DNA of 64,000 nt from Pseudomonas chlororaphis (GTDB taxonomy: Bacteria; Pseudomonadota; Gammaproteobacteria; Pseudomonadales; Pseudomonadaceae), in the NCBI GenBank assembly GCA_001023535.1, contig CP011020.1, forward strand, positions 3,051,734 through 3,115,733. The letters run 5' to 3'. Below the pieces are notes generated by a model. It made no database searches. It was not told the DNA's origin and saw only the letters and a program-made list of their open reading frames with translations. The translations under genes and the position numbers were made by a program. This document shows positions 15,797 through 22,739 of the stretch, in pieces (positions within the stretch are counted from its first letter, which is position 1; each line of letters opens with the position of its first letter).

Positions 15797-17293
15797 TCAA
15801 GCGGCGGCGTCGTACTGCAGACGGAACTGGTTGAGCAGCGCGAACACCCGCAGGCCGTTGATGTAGTCCGGCGGGAACAGCACATTGACCCGGCTCGGAT
15901 CCTGGCTGTCGCGCTCGACGATCAGGTGCTCGGCGAACAGCTCGGCGTTCTCCACATGGCCTTCCAGTTCGAGCTTGGCGTACTGGGCGATCAGCTCGCC
16001 GCGAATCGTGCTCGGGGTCACGATGGGCTGGCCGGCGCCGAAACGCGTGCCATCGGAGGCCAGTTTGTGGCGACCGTACTTGCTGGTGATCACGCTTTGC
16101 AGACGGCGCACGATGAAGGCCGACTGGTGCAGGGTTTCGCTGTCCAGGTAGGAATTGTCAGCCTGGCCGAAGGCATTTTTCTGATACGTGGTGATGGAGC
16201 GCTGGATGCGCACGTAGCCGCCTTCGTAGTAGGCCGTCGCGATGCCGTAGTTGAGCAGCGACTGGCGCTCGGTCAGGGTGAAACGCTCGCTGGCCGGCGC
16301 AGGGTCCAGGCCTGGCAAGCTGCCGCTCTGGGTCGGACGGCTGGCGTCAGCCGAGATGAACACAGCGGTACGGGCGGCCAGCGCGGCGGCCTGGACCCAC
16401 GACGGTTGCGGCACGCCCGGCTCGAGGGCCTGGATGGTCATGTGCTGGTCGTTGCGCGCCTGGCCGGCGGCGACGAGCGTGCCGATGGTCCCGCGCTTGG
16501 CGCTGTAGACATGGCCGAACAACTGCTTGGCCCAGGACCAGCGACCGGTGCTGTCGTCCATGACCGCTTGCCAGGTATTCAGGCTCGACAGATCGGACCA
16601 CGGCATGGCGATGAACTCGAACGGCTCGTCGCCCAGGGCCGCGACGGCGGCGGTCTGGTCCGGCACACCAGCGCCGCCGGTCATGGCGGTGACGGCAGTG
16701 GTCAGGCCCGCAGGGGTATCTTCGCCATTGCTCTTGCCCAGGCGATTGAATTGCAGGCTGATATCGTTGCCGCCGTCGCCGGTCCATTTGGCGTTGAGGG
16801 TCACGACACCGTCGACGGCCGCAGCGCTCACCGGCAGGTCGGCCGTCGCGTTGACTTTCAAGGCCAGCGCCGTCGCAGCCTGGGCGGCGGTGGCACCGTT
16901 GGCGATGGCCGCCTGGACGCGTACGCCACCCACGTACAGGTTGAGCACACCGCTTTGCGTCGCGGTGCCGGTGAGGGTCAGCACGCCCTTGGCGATGGCG
17001 CCTTCGACGTTGTGCAGCGGCAGGCACCAGATTTCGCCGAGCGGGTCGGTCTTGCGCCAGGTCTCGTACATCGAGGCGAGCATCGAGCCCTGCCCGCCGA
17101 TGCTTTTGGCCAGGGCAACGCTGGAGACCAGCACCAGCTTGCCGACTTGCTCCGGGGCAACGTTGTCGTTGACCTGGGCGACGATCAATCGGCGCATGGA
17201 CGACGACGCGCTATTGGCGGCCGAGTTGTCCATCTCGGCGTAGAACAGCGGAACACGAATGTCCGCGGGGATGTTGCTGAATCCGATCGCCAT
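15797..17293 (-). CDS. Contractile tail sheath protein (Mu gpL-like)
   Basis: 498 residues from the ATG at 17293, with RBS AGGGAG. Begins MAIGFSNIPADIRVPLFYAE, the conserved opening of Mu-like sheaths. The C-terminal third has the interlocking-strand region (ERQSLLNYGIATAYYEGGYV..., SYLDSETLHQSAFIVRRLQS). The sheath contracts and drives the tube through the target envelope. The start overlaps the gp38 stop by one base. An upstream in-frame extension to 17368 overlaps gp38 and is rejected. Confidence 0.95.
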   Translation of the reverse strand: MAIGFSNIPADIRVPLFYAEMDNSAANSASSSMRRLIVAQVNDNVAPEQVGKLVLVSSVALAKSIGGQGSMLASMYETWRKTDPLGEIWCLPLHNVEGAIAKGVLTLTGTATQSGVLNLYVGGVRVQAAIANGATAAQAATALALKVNATADLPVSAAAVDGVVTLNAKWTGDGGNDISLQFNRLGKSNGEDTPAGLTTAVTAMTGGAGVPDQTAAVAALGDEPFEFIAMPWSDLSSLNTWQAVMDDSTGRWSWAKQLFGHVYSAKRGTIGTLVAAGQARNDQHMTIQALEPGVPQPSWVQAAALAARTAVFISADASRPTQSGSLPGLDPAPASERFTLTERQSLLNYGIATAYYEGGYVRIQRSITTYQKNAFGQADNSYLDSETLHQSAFIVRRLQSVITSKYGRHKLASDGTRFGAGQPIVTPSTIRGELIAQYAKLELEGHVENAELFAEHLIVERDSQDPSRVNVLFPPDYINGLRVFALLNQFRLQYDAAA

Positions 17294-17475
17294 TATTTGG
17301 CTCCCTGTGGTTTGGCCGCTTTCACGGCTTTGGTAGTGATATCGCCATCGGCCAGACGTCGACGCCACCAGGCGTTGTCCGGCACTTCACGGCCCTCGAG
17401 GGGCAACAGATCGTCCGCTTCCGGGTCCGGTACGGCACGGCCCGGGGCCGGCAGCACGGTGATGCGTTTGCTCAT
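17293..17475 (-). CDS. DUF2635 / Mu gp38-like small tail protein
   Basis: 60 residues, MSKRITVLPAPGRAVPDPE then LEGREVPDNAWWRRRLADGD, the DUF2635 signature of the small protein found just before the sheath in Mu-like tails. Function unknown. Coupled on both sides (ATGA with gp37, TAATG with the sheath). Confidence 0.9.
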   Translation of the reverse strand: MSKRITVLPAPGRAVPDPEADDLLPLEGREVPDNAWWRRRLADGDITTKAVKAAKPQGAK

Positions 17476-18056
17476 GGGGTTACGTCTCCAGAGAAAGTCA
17501 GTTCCAGGCGCCCGTCGGGGCCGGGACGTTTGAGGTTGGGGTCCGCCGGGTCGATGGCATCGACCCGCACGGTGGCCCCGGTAAAGGACGACAAGCCGTC
17601 CAGTTCACGTTCGTGCCAGCTTTCGGCAAGCTGGCTCGTCAGGTTGCGGCCCAGCTGGAACTGCGCGAAAAAGCGCAGCCGGAACAACGCGTGGCCGCCA
17701 ATGGGGGAAATCAGTTCGCTGCCGTCGTATTCGATGCCGGTGTAATCGGCGCCGGGCTTGAACCCCACCAGCGCACGCCACAACTCGGCACGCAGGTCGT
17801 GCTGGCCATCCAATGCGGTCGCCACGTCACTGGCCTCGAGCACCAGCACAACATCGAAACCATCACGCACCGTTTGCAGCGTGACGTTCTGCGCGGTGTT
17901 CGGGCTGGCCACATCCGTGGTCGGCAGCACATAGGCGCAAGGGACCGGCACGGCGGCGCCCGTTTGCAGCGCGGCGAGGTCCAGGGCCGCGAACACTCGA
18001 TTGGCAAGCGTCGGGCATTGCTCACGCAACTGCGTGAGGATCGGCGTGATCTTCAT
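17472..18056 (-). CDS. Mu gp37-like tail protein
   Basis: 194 residues from the ATG at 18056 (MKITPILTQLREQCP; GGAG upstream). Contains the family pattern 'FRLRFFAQFQLGRNL' and 'FTGATVRVDAIDPADPNLKRPGPDGRLELTFSGDV'. Probably a tail terminator or completion protein by position. It is the first structural gene of the tail block after the holin. Confidence 0.88.
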   Translation of the reverse strand: MKITPILTQLREQCPTLANRVFAALDLAALQTGAAVPVPCAYVLPTTDVASPNTAQNVTLQTVRDGFDVVLVLEASDVATALDGQHDLRAELWRALVGFKPGADYTGIEYDGSELISPIGGHALFRLRFFAQFQLGRNLTSQLAESWHERELDGLSSFTGATVRVDAIDPADPNLKRPGPDGRLELTFSGDVTP

Positions 18057-18159
18057 GGAGAGTGCTCCAGTGATAGGCAAGTAAAGTCAGAACGCGGTGG
18101 AAGGGCTTGCTTGCGCGAGCGGTGGGGCAGTTGGAGCAGAGGTTGGAGGTGTTTTGTGT

Positions 18160-18510
18160 CTACGGCTGATCGGGATGAGAGTCGCGGTCGGCAGGCCCCG
18201 CTACCCCAATGCGCTTGGCTACCCAACGCTCATAAAGACCGATGGCCACATCGGCCCCGGCCATGGCGGTCAGGCAGCCGAAGGCGCAGGCACTCCAGAT
18301 CGACATGCCCAGGGCATACAGCAGCATCGTCGCCGAGACGCCGCACACCACGCAGGCGCCGGAGCGCAGGACCACGCGGCGCAGCAACGACCAGCCGCGG
18401 GCCCCCTCCTTGTCGGCACGCCACATCTCGCCGGACACCCCGCCCACCAGGGCGAGCACGATGACCAGCCAGATCGGCATGTCCAGCAACGCTTGTTGCT
18501 CGTTTGTCAT
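18160..18510 (-). CDS. Holin (LydA/holin superfamily III-like)
   Basis: 116 residues with two or three predicted transmembrane helices (MPIWLVIVLALVGGVSG, VLRSGACVVCGVSATMLLYALG, IWSACAFGCLTAMAGADVAIG) and a charged C-terminus, the LydA-like phage holin pattern. Strong RBS (GGAGGCGTG). It would release the GH19 endolysin to the periplasm. Its place at the head of the operon, far from the endolysin, is the usual one in pseudomonad tailocins. Confidence 0.88.
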   Translation of the reverse strand: MTNEQQALLDMPIWLVIVLALVGGVSGEMWRADKEGARGWSLLRRVVLRSGACVVCGVSATMLLYALGMSIWSACAFGCLTAMAGADVAIGLYERWVAKRIGVAGPADRDSHPDQP

Positions 18511-18567
18511 TCACGCCTCCGGGGGGTGATGGTTGATGGGGTGGGCAATTGCGGCGCGGACGGTGTT

Positions 18568-19149
18568 TTACAGCCGCTCGACAATGACGTTGTCGATAAA
18601 GGCGAAATGAGCATTCGGATCCTGCTCATTCCAGAAGCTCAATGTGGTTTGAGCGCTCACCGCGGTGAACTCGTAGGTTCGGGTTTCCCATACGGTCGCA
18701 TCACTGGTGGCGACAGGGGTGTCGAAACGGGTGGTCTGACCGGCTACCTTGACGTTGATGATGCCGGTCCCCGTGCGGCCCACGTACTTGGAACTGCCGG
18801 CACTGAACGTCAGGCGATATCGTGCACCTGCCACCGTGTCGATGTTTTGCTGGATACCACCGCCGTTTTGATAGGTGTAGTTGGCGAGGTCGACGCTCAT
18901 GGCCCCTTCAGCGGCGACCGAACTGCCGATGGCAGCCCTGACATTGATGTATTCCACGCCCGACAGGAACGTGGTCCAACCGTTCACGAAGTCGGCTTGG
19001 GCCGGGGTATTGAGTACGCAATCATTGCCACAACCAGGGGTTTCAAAACTGCCGTTCACGACCAGGTTGGCCGCGAAGGCGGCACCGCTCGCCGCCAACA
19101 GCACGGTGGACAAGACGAGCGAACCGATAAGACGTTTGATTTTTTTCAT
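18568..19149 (-). CDS. Secreted DUF642 (galactose-binding-like) protein
   Basis: 193 residues from the ATG at 19149. Signal peptide with KKIKR n-region, hydrophobic core and AFA cleavage near residue 25. The mature domain starts NLVVNGSFETP and ends FWNEQDPNAHFAFIDNVIVERL, the DUF642 beta-sandwich pattern; two Cys (GCGNDC) could form a disulfide. Its role in a tailocin is unknown. It starts 4 bases after the stop of the Com-like gene, exactly where Mu has mom, and a stem-loop (19176-19193) lies just upstream of its start. Confidence 0.8.
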   Translation of the reverse strand: MKKIKRLIGSLVLSTVLLAASGAAFAANLVVNGSFETPGCGNDCVLNTPAQADFVNGWTTFLSGVEYINVRAAIGSSVAAEGAMSVDLANYTYQNGGGIQQNIDTVAGARYRLTFSAGSSKYVGRTGTGIINVKVAGQTTRFDTPVATSDATVWETRTYEFTAVSAQTTLSFWNEQDPNAHFAFIDNVIVERL

Positions 19150-19153
19150 GCTT

Positions 19154-19342
19154 TCACCCAAAGAGTCGATGTTTTTGCGCGCAGCATTGCGCATTCATTT
19201 CGCTCAAAGGCGATGACTCGAGGCTCACGGCCTTCACATGATTCAACGTCCCGCATCGGGAACATTTGATCTGGAGTTCGGTGTTCTCGCCCACACGGGC
19301 CAGAAGTCGTTTGCAGTGACCGCACCTGAAATCCTTCAGCAT
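19154..19342 (-). CDS. Com-like zinc-finger translational regulator
   Basis: 62 residues from the ATG at 19342 (MLKDFRCGHCKRLL), with a strong GGAGGG ribosome binding site. Two CxxC pairs (CGHC, CSRC) with the spacing and 'IKCSRCGTLN' context of the Mu Com family, an RNA-binding zinc finger that unwinds a hairpin to allow translation of mom. No mom or other DNA modification gene is present; the neighbour is DUF642. An in-frame upstream extension lacks any RBS. Confidence 0.82.
   Translation of the reverse strand: MLKDFRCGHCKRLLARVGENTELQIKCSRCGTLNHVKAVSLESSPLSEMNAQCCAQKHRLFG
19176..19193 (-). promoter_or_regulatory. Candidate Com-type RNA stem-loop upstream of DUF642
   Basis: TGCGC-GCAGCATT-GCGCA on the plus strand forms a 5-bp G/C stem in the com-DUF642 transcript, overlapping the end of the Com-like gene and 27 bases before the DUF642 start. 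Analogous in place to the stem-loop that Mu Com binds in mom. Inferred only. Confidence 0.4.
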
Positions 19343-19653
19343 GGAAAGCCCTCCATTGGCGGCGGTGATGTGTTGAACGCGCCTCACGGCGCAGGCATTC
19401 CAAAAAGCCCGGTTGCCCAGGCTTTTCAGTAATGCGCTTGATCTTTCGGCGCGACTGGCGCGGTACGGATCCATTCAAATTGTTCCTCCGACCGCGGCCC
19501 CTGCCCGCCGGATAACTGCTTCTGGTGCTTTACGCTGCACACCCGGGCCAGTTGCCAACCCTCTGAACCGTTGAGGCCGGTTCATCGCTGCCTGTTTGGT
19601 GAAACTAAAGAGCGGTTGTCGCCAGCCGCTTTGTCGAGCGGCTTGGACACAGG

Positions 19654-19718
19654 TTATGCATGTATGCATATACAGTCAATGCACAAATGCATTTATTTAT
19701 GCAGCATAAATGCACCAA
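19654..19718. promoter_or_regulatory. Candidate tailocin operator array (TGCA half-sites)
   Basis: Three inverted-type motifs in an AT-rich stretch: TGCATGTATGCA (19657-19668), TGCACAAATGCA (19680-19691) and TGCAGCATAAATGCA (19700-19714). They lie between the repressor terminator and the first tailocin gene. TGCA half-sites recur upstream of the repressor gene, so this is probably its binding region and the late tailocin promoter. Confidence 0.6.
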
Positions 19719-19765
19719 CGCATCAAAGGCCAGCGAATGCAGGGCTCAGAGGGTTTTCGGGAGCG

Positions 19766-19796
19766 AAAAAAAACCCGCACAACGGCGGGTTTTATC
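19766..19796 (-). terminator. Terminator of the tailocin repressor gene
   Basis: Sense of transcription: AACCCGC-CGTTGT-GCGGGTT followed by a run of eight T. Isolates repressor transcription from the tailocin promoter region to its left. Confidence 0.85.
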
Positions 19797-19810
19797 TGAC
19801 AGGGGAAGGG

Positions 19811-20554
19811 TTAGCGGGCGTACATGCCCCACCAGAAGACATGGCCAAGAATGACGATCTGCTCTTCCTGCATGTCCTGGAAGCTGTAGTCCTCATCCGG
19901 ATGTTCATCGCGATTGAAGCTGCGCAAGCGGATACCGGTGGGCAGTCGATAAAGCTGTTTGACCCGCAGTTGGCCATTGTGATTGATGGCGTAGAGGTCG
20001 CCGTCGACGATGTCGCCGATGCTGCACCGAGCCACATTCACCCCGACCGTGGCGCCGTCGCGCAGCACCGGCAACATGCTGTTGCCGCGTACCGTCACGC
20101 ATTTGGCCTGGTCGAACTGCACGCCGTTATGGCGCAGGCTGCGCTTGCCGAAGCGCAGGCTTGAGCGCTCGCTCTCTTCGATGACGAATCTTCCTGATCC
20201 AGCAGCCAATTCAACCTCACGCAGAAAAGGGACCGACACCTCGTCTTCCTCGACGGGGGTCTCGTCGTCCCACAGGCTTATGTCCTTGAGCTCGGCATGG
20301 GACTCGTCGCGACGACTGCCGCCGGCAGCGGCCACATCCGCGCGCCCGCGCAACTGGTCGGTGCTCACGGAGAAGTACTCGGCGATCTTCGAGATGTGTT
20401 TATCCGAAGGATCGACGATCTTGCCGCTGAGGATCCGCGAGAGGGTGGACTGGGGCACGCCAGTACGCCGGTGAAGCTCCGTGGGGGAGATCCCGTGCTG
20501 GTCGAGCAGTGCTCTTAATACGGTCGAAACGTTGCGTTTTTGCATAATGCGCAT
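19811..20554 (-). CDS. LexA/CI-like tailocin repressor (XRE HTH + S24 peptidase; PrtR-like)
   Basis: 247 residues. N-terminal XRE helix-turn-helix (LRALLDQHGISPTELHRRTGVPQSTLSRILSGK, about residues 12-45), then a linker and an S24 autopeptidase domain with Ala-Gly at the likely cleavage site (ELAAGSG), catalytic Ser in VRGNSM and Lys in LRVKQLYR. RecA filament-stimulated self-cleavage would derepress the tailocin after DNA damage. Start at MRIMQKR with AAGAAC upstream; MQKR at 20545 is an alternative. No PrtN-type activator gene is seen in the window. Confidence 0.88.
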   Translation of the reverse strand: MRIMQKRNVSTVLRALLDQHGISPTELHRRTGVPQSTLSRILSGKIVDPSDKHISKIAEYFSVSTDQLRGRADVAAAGGSRRDESHAELKDISLWDDETPVEEDEVSVPFLREVELAAGSGRFVIEESERSSLRFGKRSLRHNGVQFDQAKCVTVRGNSMLPVLRDGATVGVNVARCSIGDIVDGDLYAINHNGQLRVKQLYRLPTGIRLRSFNRDEHPDEDYSFQDMQEEQIVILGHVFWWGMYAR

Positions 20555-20591
20555 AGTGCTTGTTCTTTTTGCAGAAAACAAATGCTGTTTC

Positions 20592-20610
20592 GCATAAATA
20601 TGCAATTGCA
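20592..20610. promoter_or_regulatory. Candidate repressor operator upstream of its own gene
   Basis: GCATAAATATGC overlapping TGCAATTGCA, palindromes with the same TGCA/GCAT half-site as those at 19657-19714, 38-56 bases before the repressor start. Suggests autoregulation. Confidence 0.5.
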
Positions 20611-20625
20611 GCCTTTGCATTCATT

Positions 20626-20716
20626 GTGGCGAGGGAGCTTGCTCCCGCTGGGTTGCGAAGCAGCCCCCCTTTTGGGAGCGCTTCGCACTCAAGCGGGAGC
20701 AAGCTCCCTCGCTACG
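20626..20716. repeat. Inverted REP pair (BIME)
   Basis: GTGGCGAGGGAGCTTGCTCC at the left and its near-perfect inverse at the right, separated by about 40 bases including GCGAAGCAGCC-like imperfect pairing. Non-coding. Confidence 0.9.
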
Positions 20717-20834
20717 GAATCGCCCTACATACCCTTAGGAAAAGGCTCCGCCCCCGTCCTTCAAATGCGCGGCACCAGGCTACATCGCCTTGCGCCTCGG
20801 CCTACAACTACGCCAGAATCCGCCGGCTCGTCCA

Positions 20835-21075
20835 CCTTGGATCCCATCGGTACTTTAGTTCTCGTCACTGCCCATCAGTGATCGGGTTTAGTCGCTCGGT
20901 ACTCCAAGGTGCTCACTGCTCCATTAGTCAGGTATCCCATCCCTGTACTTGATGGTGGCTGTGCGCAGGGCGCCCTCGGGCGCGCCGGTTCCTTGGATCC
21001 CCGGTCGACTAACCTGCGTACAGCTGCCACCCCTCGTTTAGTCGCGAGTGTGTGGTGGCTCAACTCCAAGGATCC
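20835..21075 (+). other. Duplicated structured leader upstream of DUF6124 gene
   Basis: Non-coding 240 bases in which the same ordered motifs occur twice: CCTTGGATCC (20835 and 20991), GTTTAGTCGC (20886 and 21036) and ACTCCAAGG (20901 and 21063). CCTTGG and CCAAGG can pair in each copy, and an inverted pair GGTGGCTGTGCGCAGG (20954) / CCTGCGTACAGCTGCCACC (21013) spans the middle. The second copy ends in the AAGGA ribosome binding site of the next gene. Could be a cis-acting RNA or a small transposable-like duplication. No known riboswitch recognised. Confidence 0.5.
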
Positions 21076-21080
21076 ATAGA

Positions 21081-21434
21081 ATGCCGAAGAACACTCCAAA
21101 TCTCCCTGACGATCACGTCTCCCGCAGCCAATCGGCCAACGCCAAGAAACTCGACGAAGCCGCCACCCGCACCCTGGACTATTACCTCGAACCAAAAGCC
21201 GACAAAGAAACCTGCGACACCCTCGACACCCTTTTCATCATCGCCCCGAACATCGATGCCGAGTGCCTGCTCGCCAACCTCAGCGAAACCCTGGCCTCGG
21301 CCAACGTCATGGTCAGTGACCTGGCGTTCGACCTGGAGGGCTCGCGGCGACATATCGCGCCGGGGGGCCAGCAGATGATTGAGCTAGGGCAATTGCTGGC
21401 GAATCGGGCGTTGGATGTGGTTGAGGTGAGGTAG
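21081..21434 (+). CDS. DUF6124 family protein
   Basis: 117 residues starting MPKNTPNLPDD, with AAGGA 8 bases upstream. Features of this Pseudomonas-restricted family: a disordered start, a 'KKLDEAATRTLDYYL' helix, 'LFIIAPNIDAECLLANLSETLASANVMVSDLAFDLEGSRR' and 'QQMIELGQLLANRALD'. Small helical cytoplasmic protein of unknown function, often found as several paralogues per genome. Followed by a hairpin at 21454-21477. Confidence 0.8.
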   Translation: MPKNTPNLPDDHVSRSQSANAKKLDEAATRTLDYYLEPKADKETCDTLDTLFIIAPNIDAECLLANLSETLASANVMVSDLAFDLEGSRRHIAPGGQQMIELGQLLANRALDVVEVR

Positions 21435-21453
21435 GCATTCATGATGCAGTCCC

Positions 21454-21477
21454 GGCGAGGGGGACGTGCCCCTCGCC
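21454..21477. other. Perfect 9-bp hairpin after the DUF6124 gene
   Basis: GGCGAGGGG-GACGTG-CCCCTCGCC. No T tract follows, so a transcript end or RNA stabiliser is only possible, not shown. Confidence 0.5.
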
Positions 21478-21560
21478 ACGGGCTCGCCCACATCATTAAA
21501 CAGTACTAGGCCGCCTAGCTCGGCTCAGACAGCAGGCATTATCGAGAAGGAGCTGGATTA

Positions 21561-22319
21561 ATGACGGACGATGCCGATTCACGTAACCAGATAATGACAC
21601 CAGCGGAGCAAGACGCTTGTGAAAGCGCGTTGCGCTTCGCTCGATCCAATAAAAAAATAATTGCGAGAAGACTCACAGATAAGCTGATTTATCCGCCAGA
21701 AGAGGCACCAGTATCAGTTTTCATGGCAGGCTCTCCGGGCGCAGGTAAAACCGAGGCCTCCATAGCCTTGGTGAATCTATTTGCGGATGCAGCCATCCTA
21801 CGCATAGATCCCGATGAGTTGCGAAGCGAGTTTCCCGCGTACACGGGAGCAAACTCCTGGCTTTTTCAGGGTGGCGTGTCGATTCTGGTCGAAAAAATAT
21901 TAGATTTTGCGTTAGACCAAAGGCAATCCTTCATCCTCGACGGAACGTTTTCCAACATAGACGTAGCAAGACGGAACGTAGATCGCTCCTTGAAAAAAGG
22001 CCGATTCGTACAGATTTTGTATGTCTACCAATCTCCGGTGCTTGCATGGGGATTCGTCAACGCTCGTGAAGCGGCTGAAGGCCGGAGAATTCGCAAAGAA
22101 CACTTCATCGAGCATTACTTCGCCGCACGTGACGTAGTGAACGCGCTTAAGCTAGAGTACCAAGGCGACGTGCATGTGGATCTATTGCTCAAGCATATCG
22201 ACAACTCGGGACGACTTTACAAAGCTGGTGTCGATAAAATTGACTACCATATCCCTGAGCGACACACGCGGGCCGACCTAAAGGCCACGCTCGGGCCACC
22301 ATCAGGAGCGCACCTATGA
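21561..22319 (+). CDS. Zeta toxin family kinase
   Basis: 252 residues. Walker A GSPGAGKT at residues 57-64, RIDPDELRSEFP at about 83-94 and FILDGTFSN at about 125-133 match the zeta/PezT kinase fold that phosphorylates UDP-N-acetylglucosamine or related substrates. C-terminal helical lid present. More AT-rich than neighbouring genes, suggesting transfer. No epsilon-type antitoxin precedes it; the stop overlaps the start of a 55-residue ORF (ATGA). RBS AAGGAG at 10 bases. Confidence 0.85.
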   Translation: MTDDADSRNQIMTPAEQDACESALRFARSNKKIIARRLTDKLIYPPEEAPVSVFMAGSPGAGKTEASIALVNLFADAAILRIDPDELRSEFPAYTGANSWLFQGGVSILVEKILDFALDQRQSFILDGTFSNIDVARRNVDRSLKKGRFVQILYVYQSPVLAWGFVNAREAAEGRRIRKEHFIEHYFAARDVVNALKLEYQGDVHVDLLLKHIDNSGRLYKAGVDKIDYHIPERHTRADLKATLGPPSGAHL

Positions 22320-22483
22320 TCTCGATCAAGCTAGGCTTGACTAAAGGGGCCAAAAGCACCTTTGCCGATTTCATTCGCAATGCAAAATCGGACCAAAAGA
22401 AGCGTGTTTACAGCGAGGTTTTGATTGAAGCTACCAAGCAGCAAAATCAGCTGATGATGCAAGCCGAGGCGAAACGAACCTAA
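22316..22483 (+). CDS. Small ORF coupled to zeta kinase (candidate partner)
   Basis: 55 residues, MISIKLGLTKGAKSTFADFI..., basic and helical, ending QAEAKRT. ATG overlaps the TGA of the zeta gene, so it is probably translated by coupling. A GGAGCGC sequence lies just upstream, and a terminator follows 17 bases after its stop. No family recognised. By position it could be the antitoxin, but epsilon antitoxins are longer and usually upstream, so this is a guess. Confidence 0.65.
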   Translation: MISIKLGLTKGAKSTFADFIRNAKSDQKKRVYSEVLIEATKQQNQLMMQAEAKRT

Positions 22484-22500
22484 TATCCGGATTTTAAGAG

Positions 22501-22529
22501 AAGCCCGACCAAGCGTCGGGTTTTTTATT
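22501..22529 (+). terminator. Terminator after the zeta kinase operon
   Basis: AGCCCGAC-CAAGC-GTCGGGTT followed by TTTTTATTA. Confidence 0.85.
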
Positions 22530-22739
22530 ATCCCCAGCTCATGCTCCGTAAGGCGATTGCAAGCACTCCGCTGGCAGGAAATACCCCAGGCTCAGAAAAC
22601 CAGCTTTACCAATGCGATGGAAGACGCTCATCCCTGGGTCCCACCAGACCGCCCATGTTAACCTTGCGCCCATCGCGGAAAAGCCGGGCCGATGCCCCTC
22701 CTTTTGCCCCACACCTTTCAACGAGCTTGCCTGACACCG

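Noticed and set aside
15797..17368. 25-codon upstream extension of the sheath
   Set aside because: It overlaps gp38 and lacks the family start; ATG at 17293 has AGGGAG.
18568..19149. DUF642 gene as a tail structural gene
   Set aside because: It has a Sec signal peptide, which structural tail proteins lack.
4298..20554. Complete prophage
   Set aside because: No capsid, portal, terminase, replication or integrase genes; only tail, lysis and regulation.
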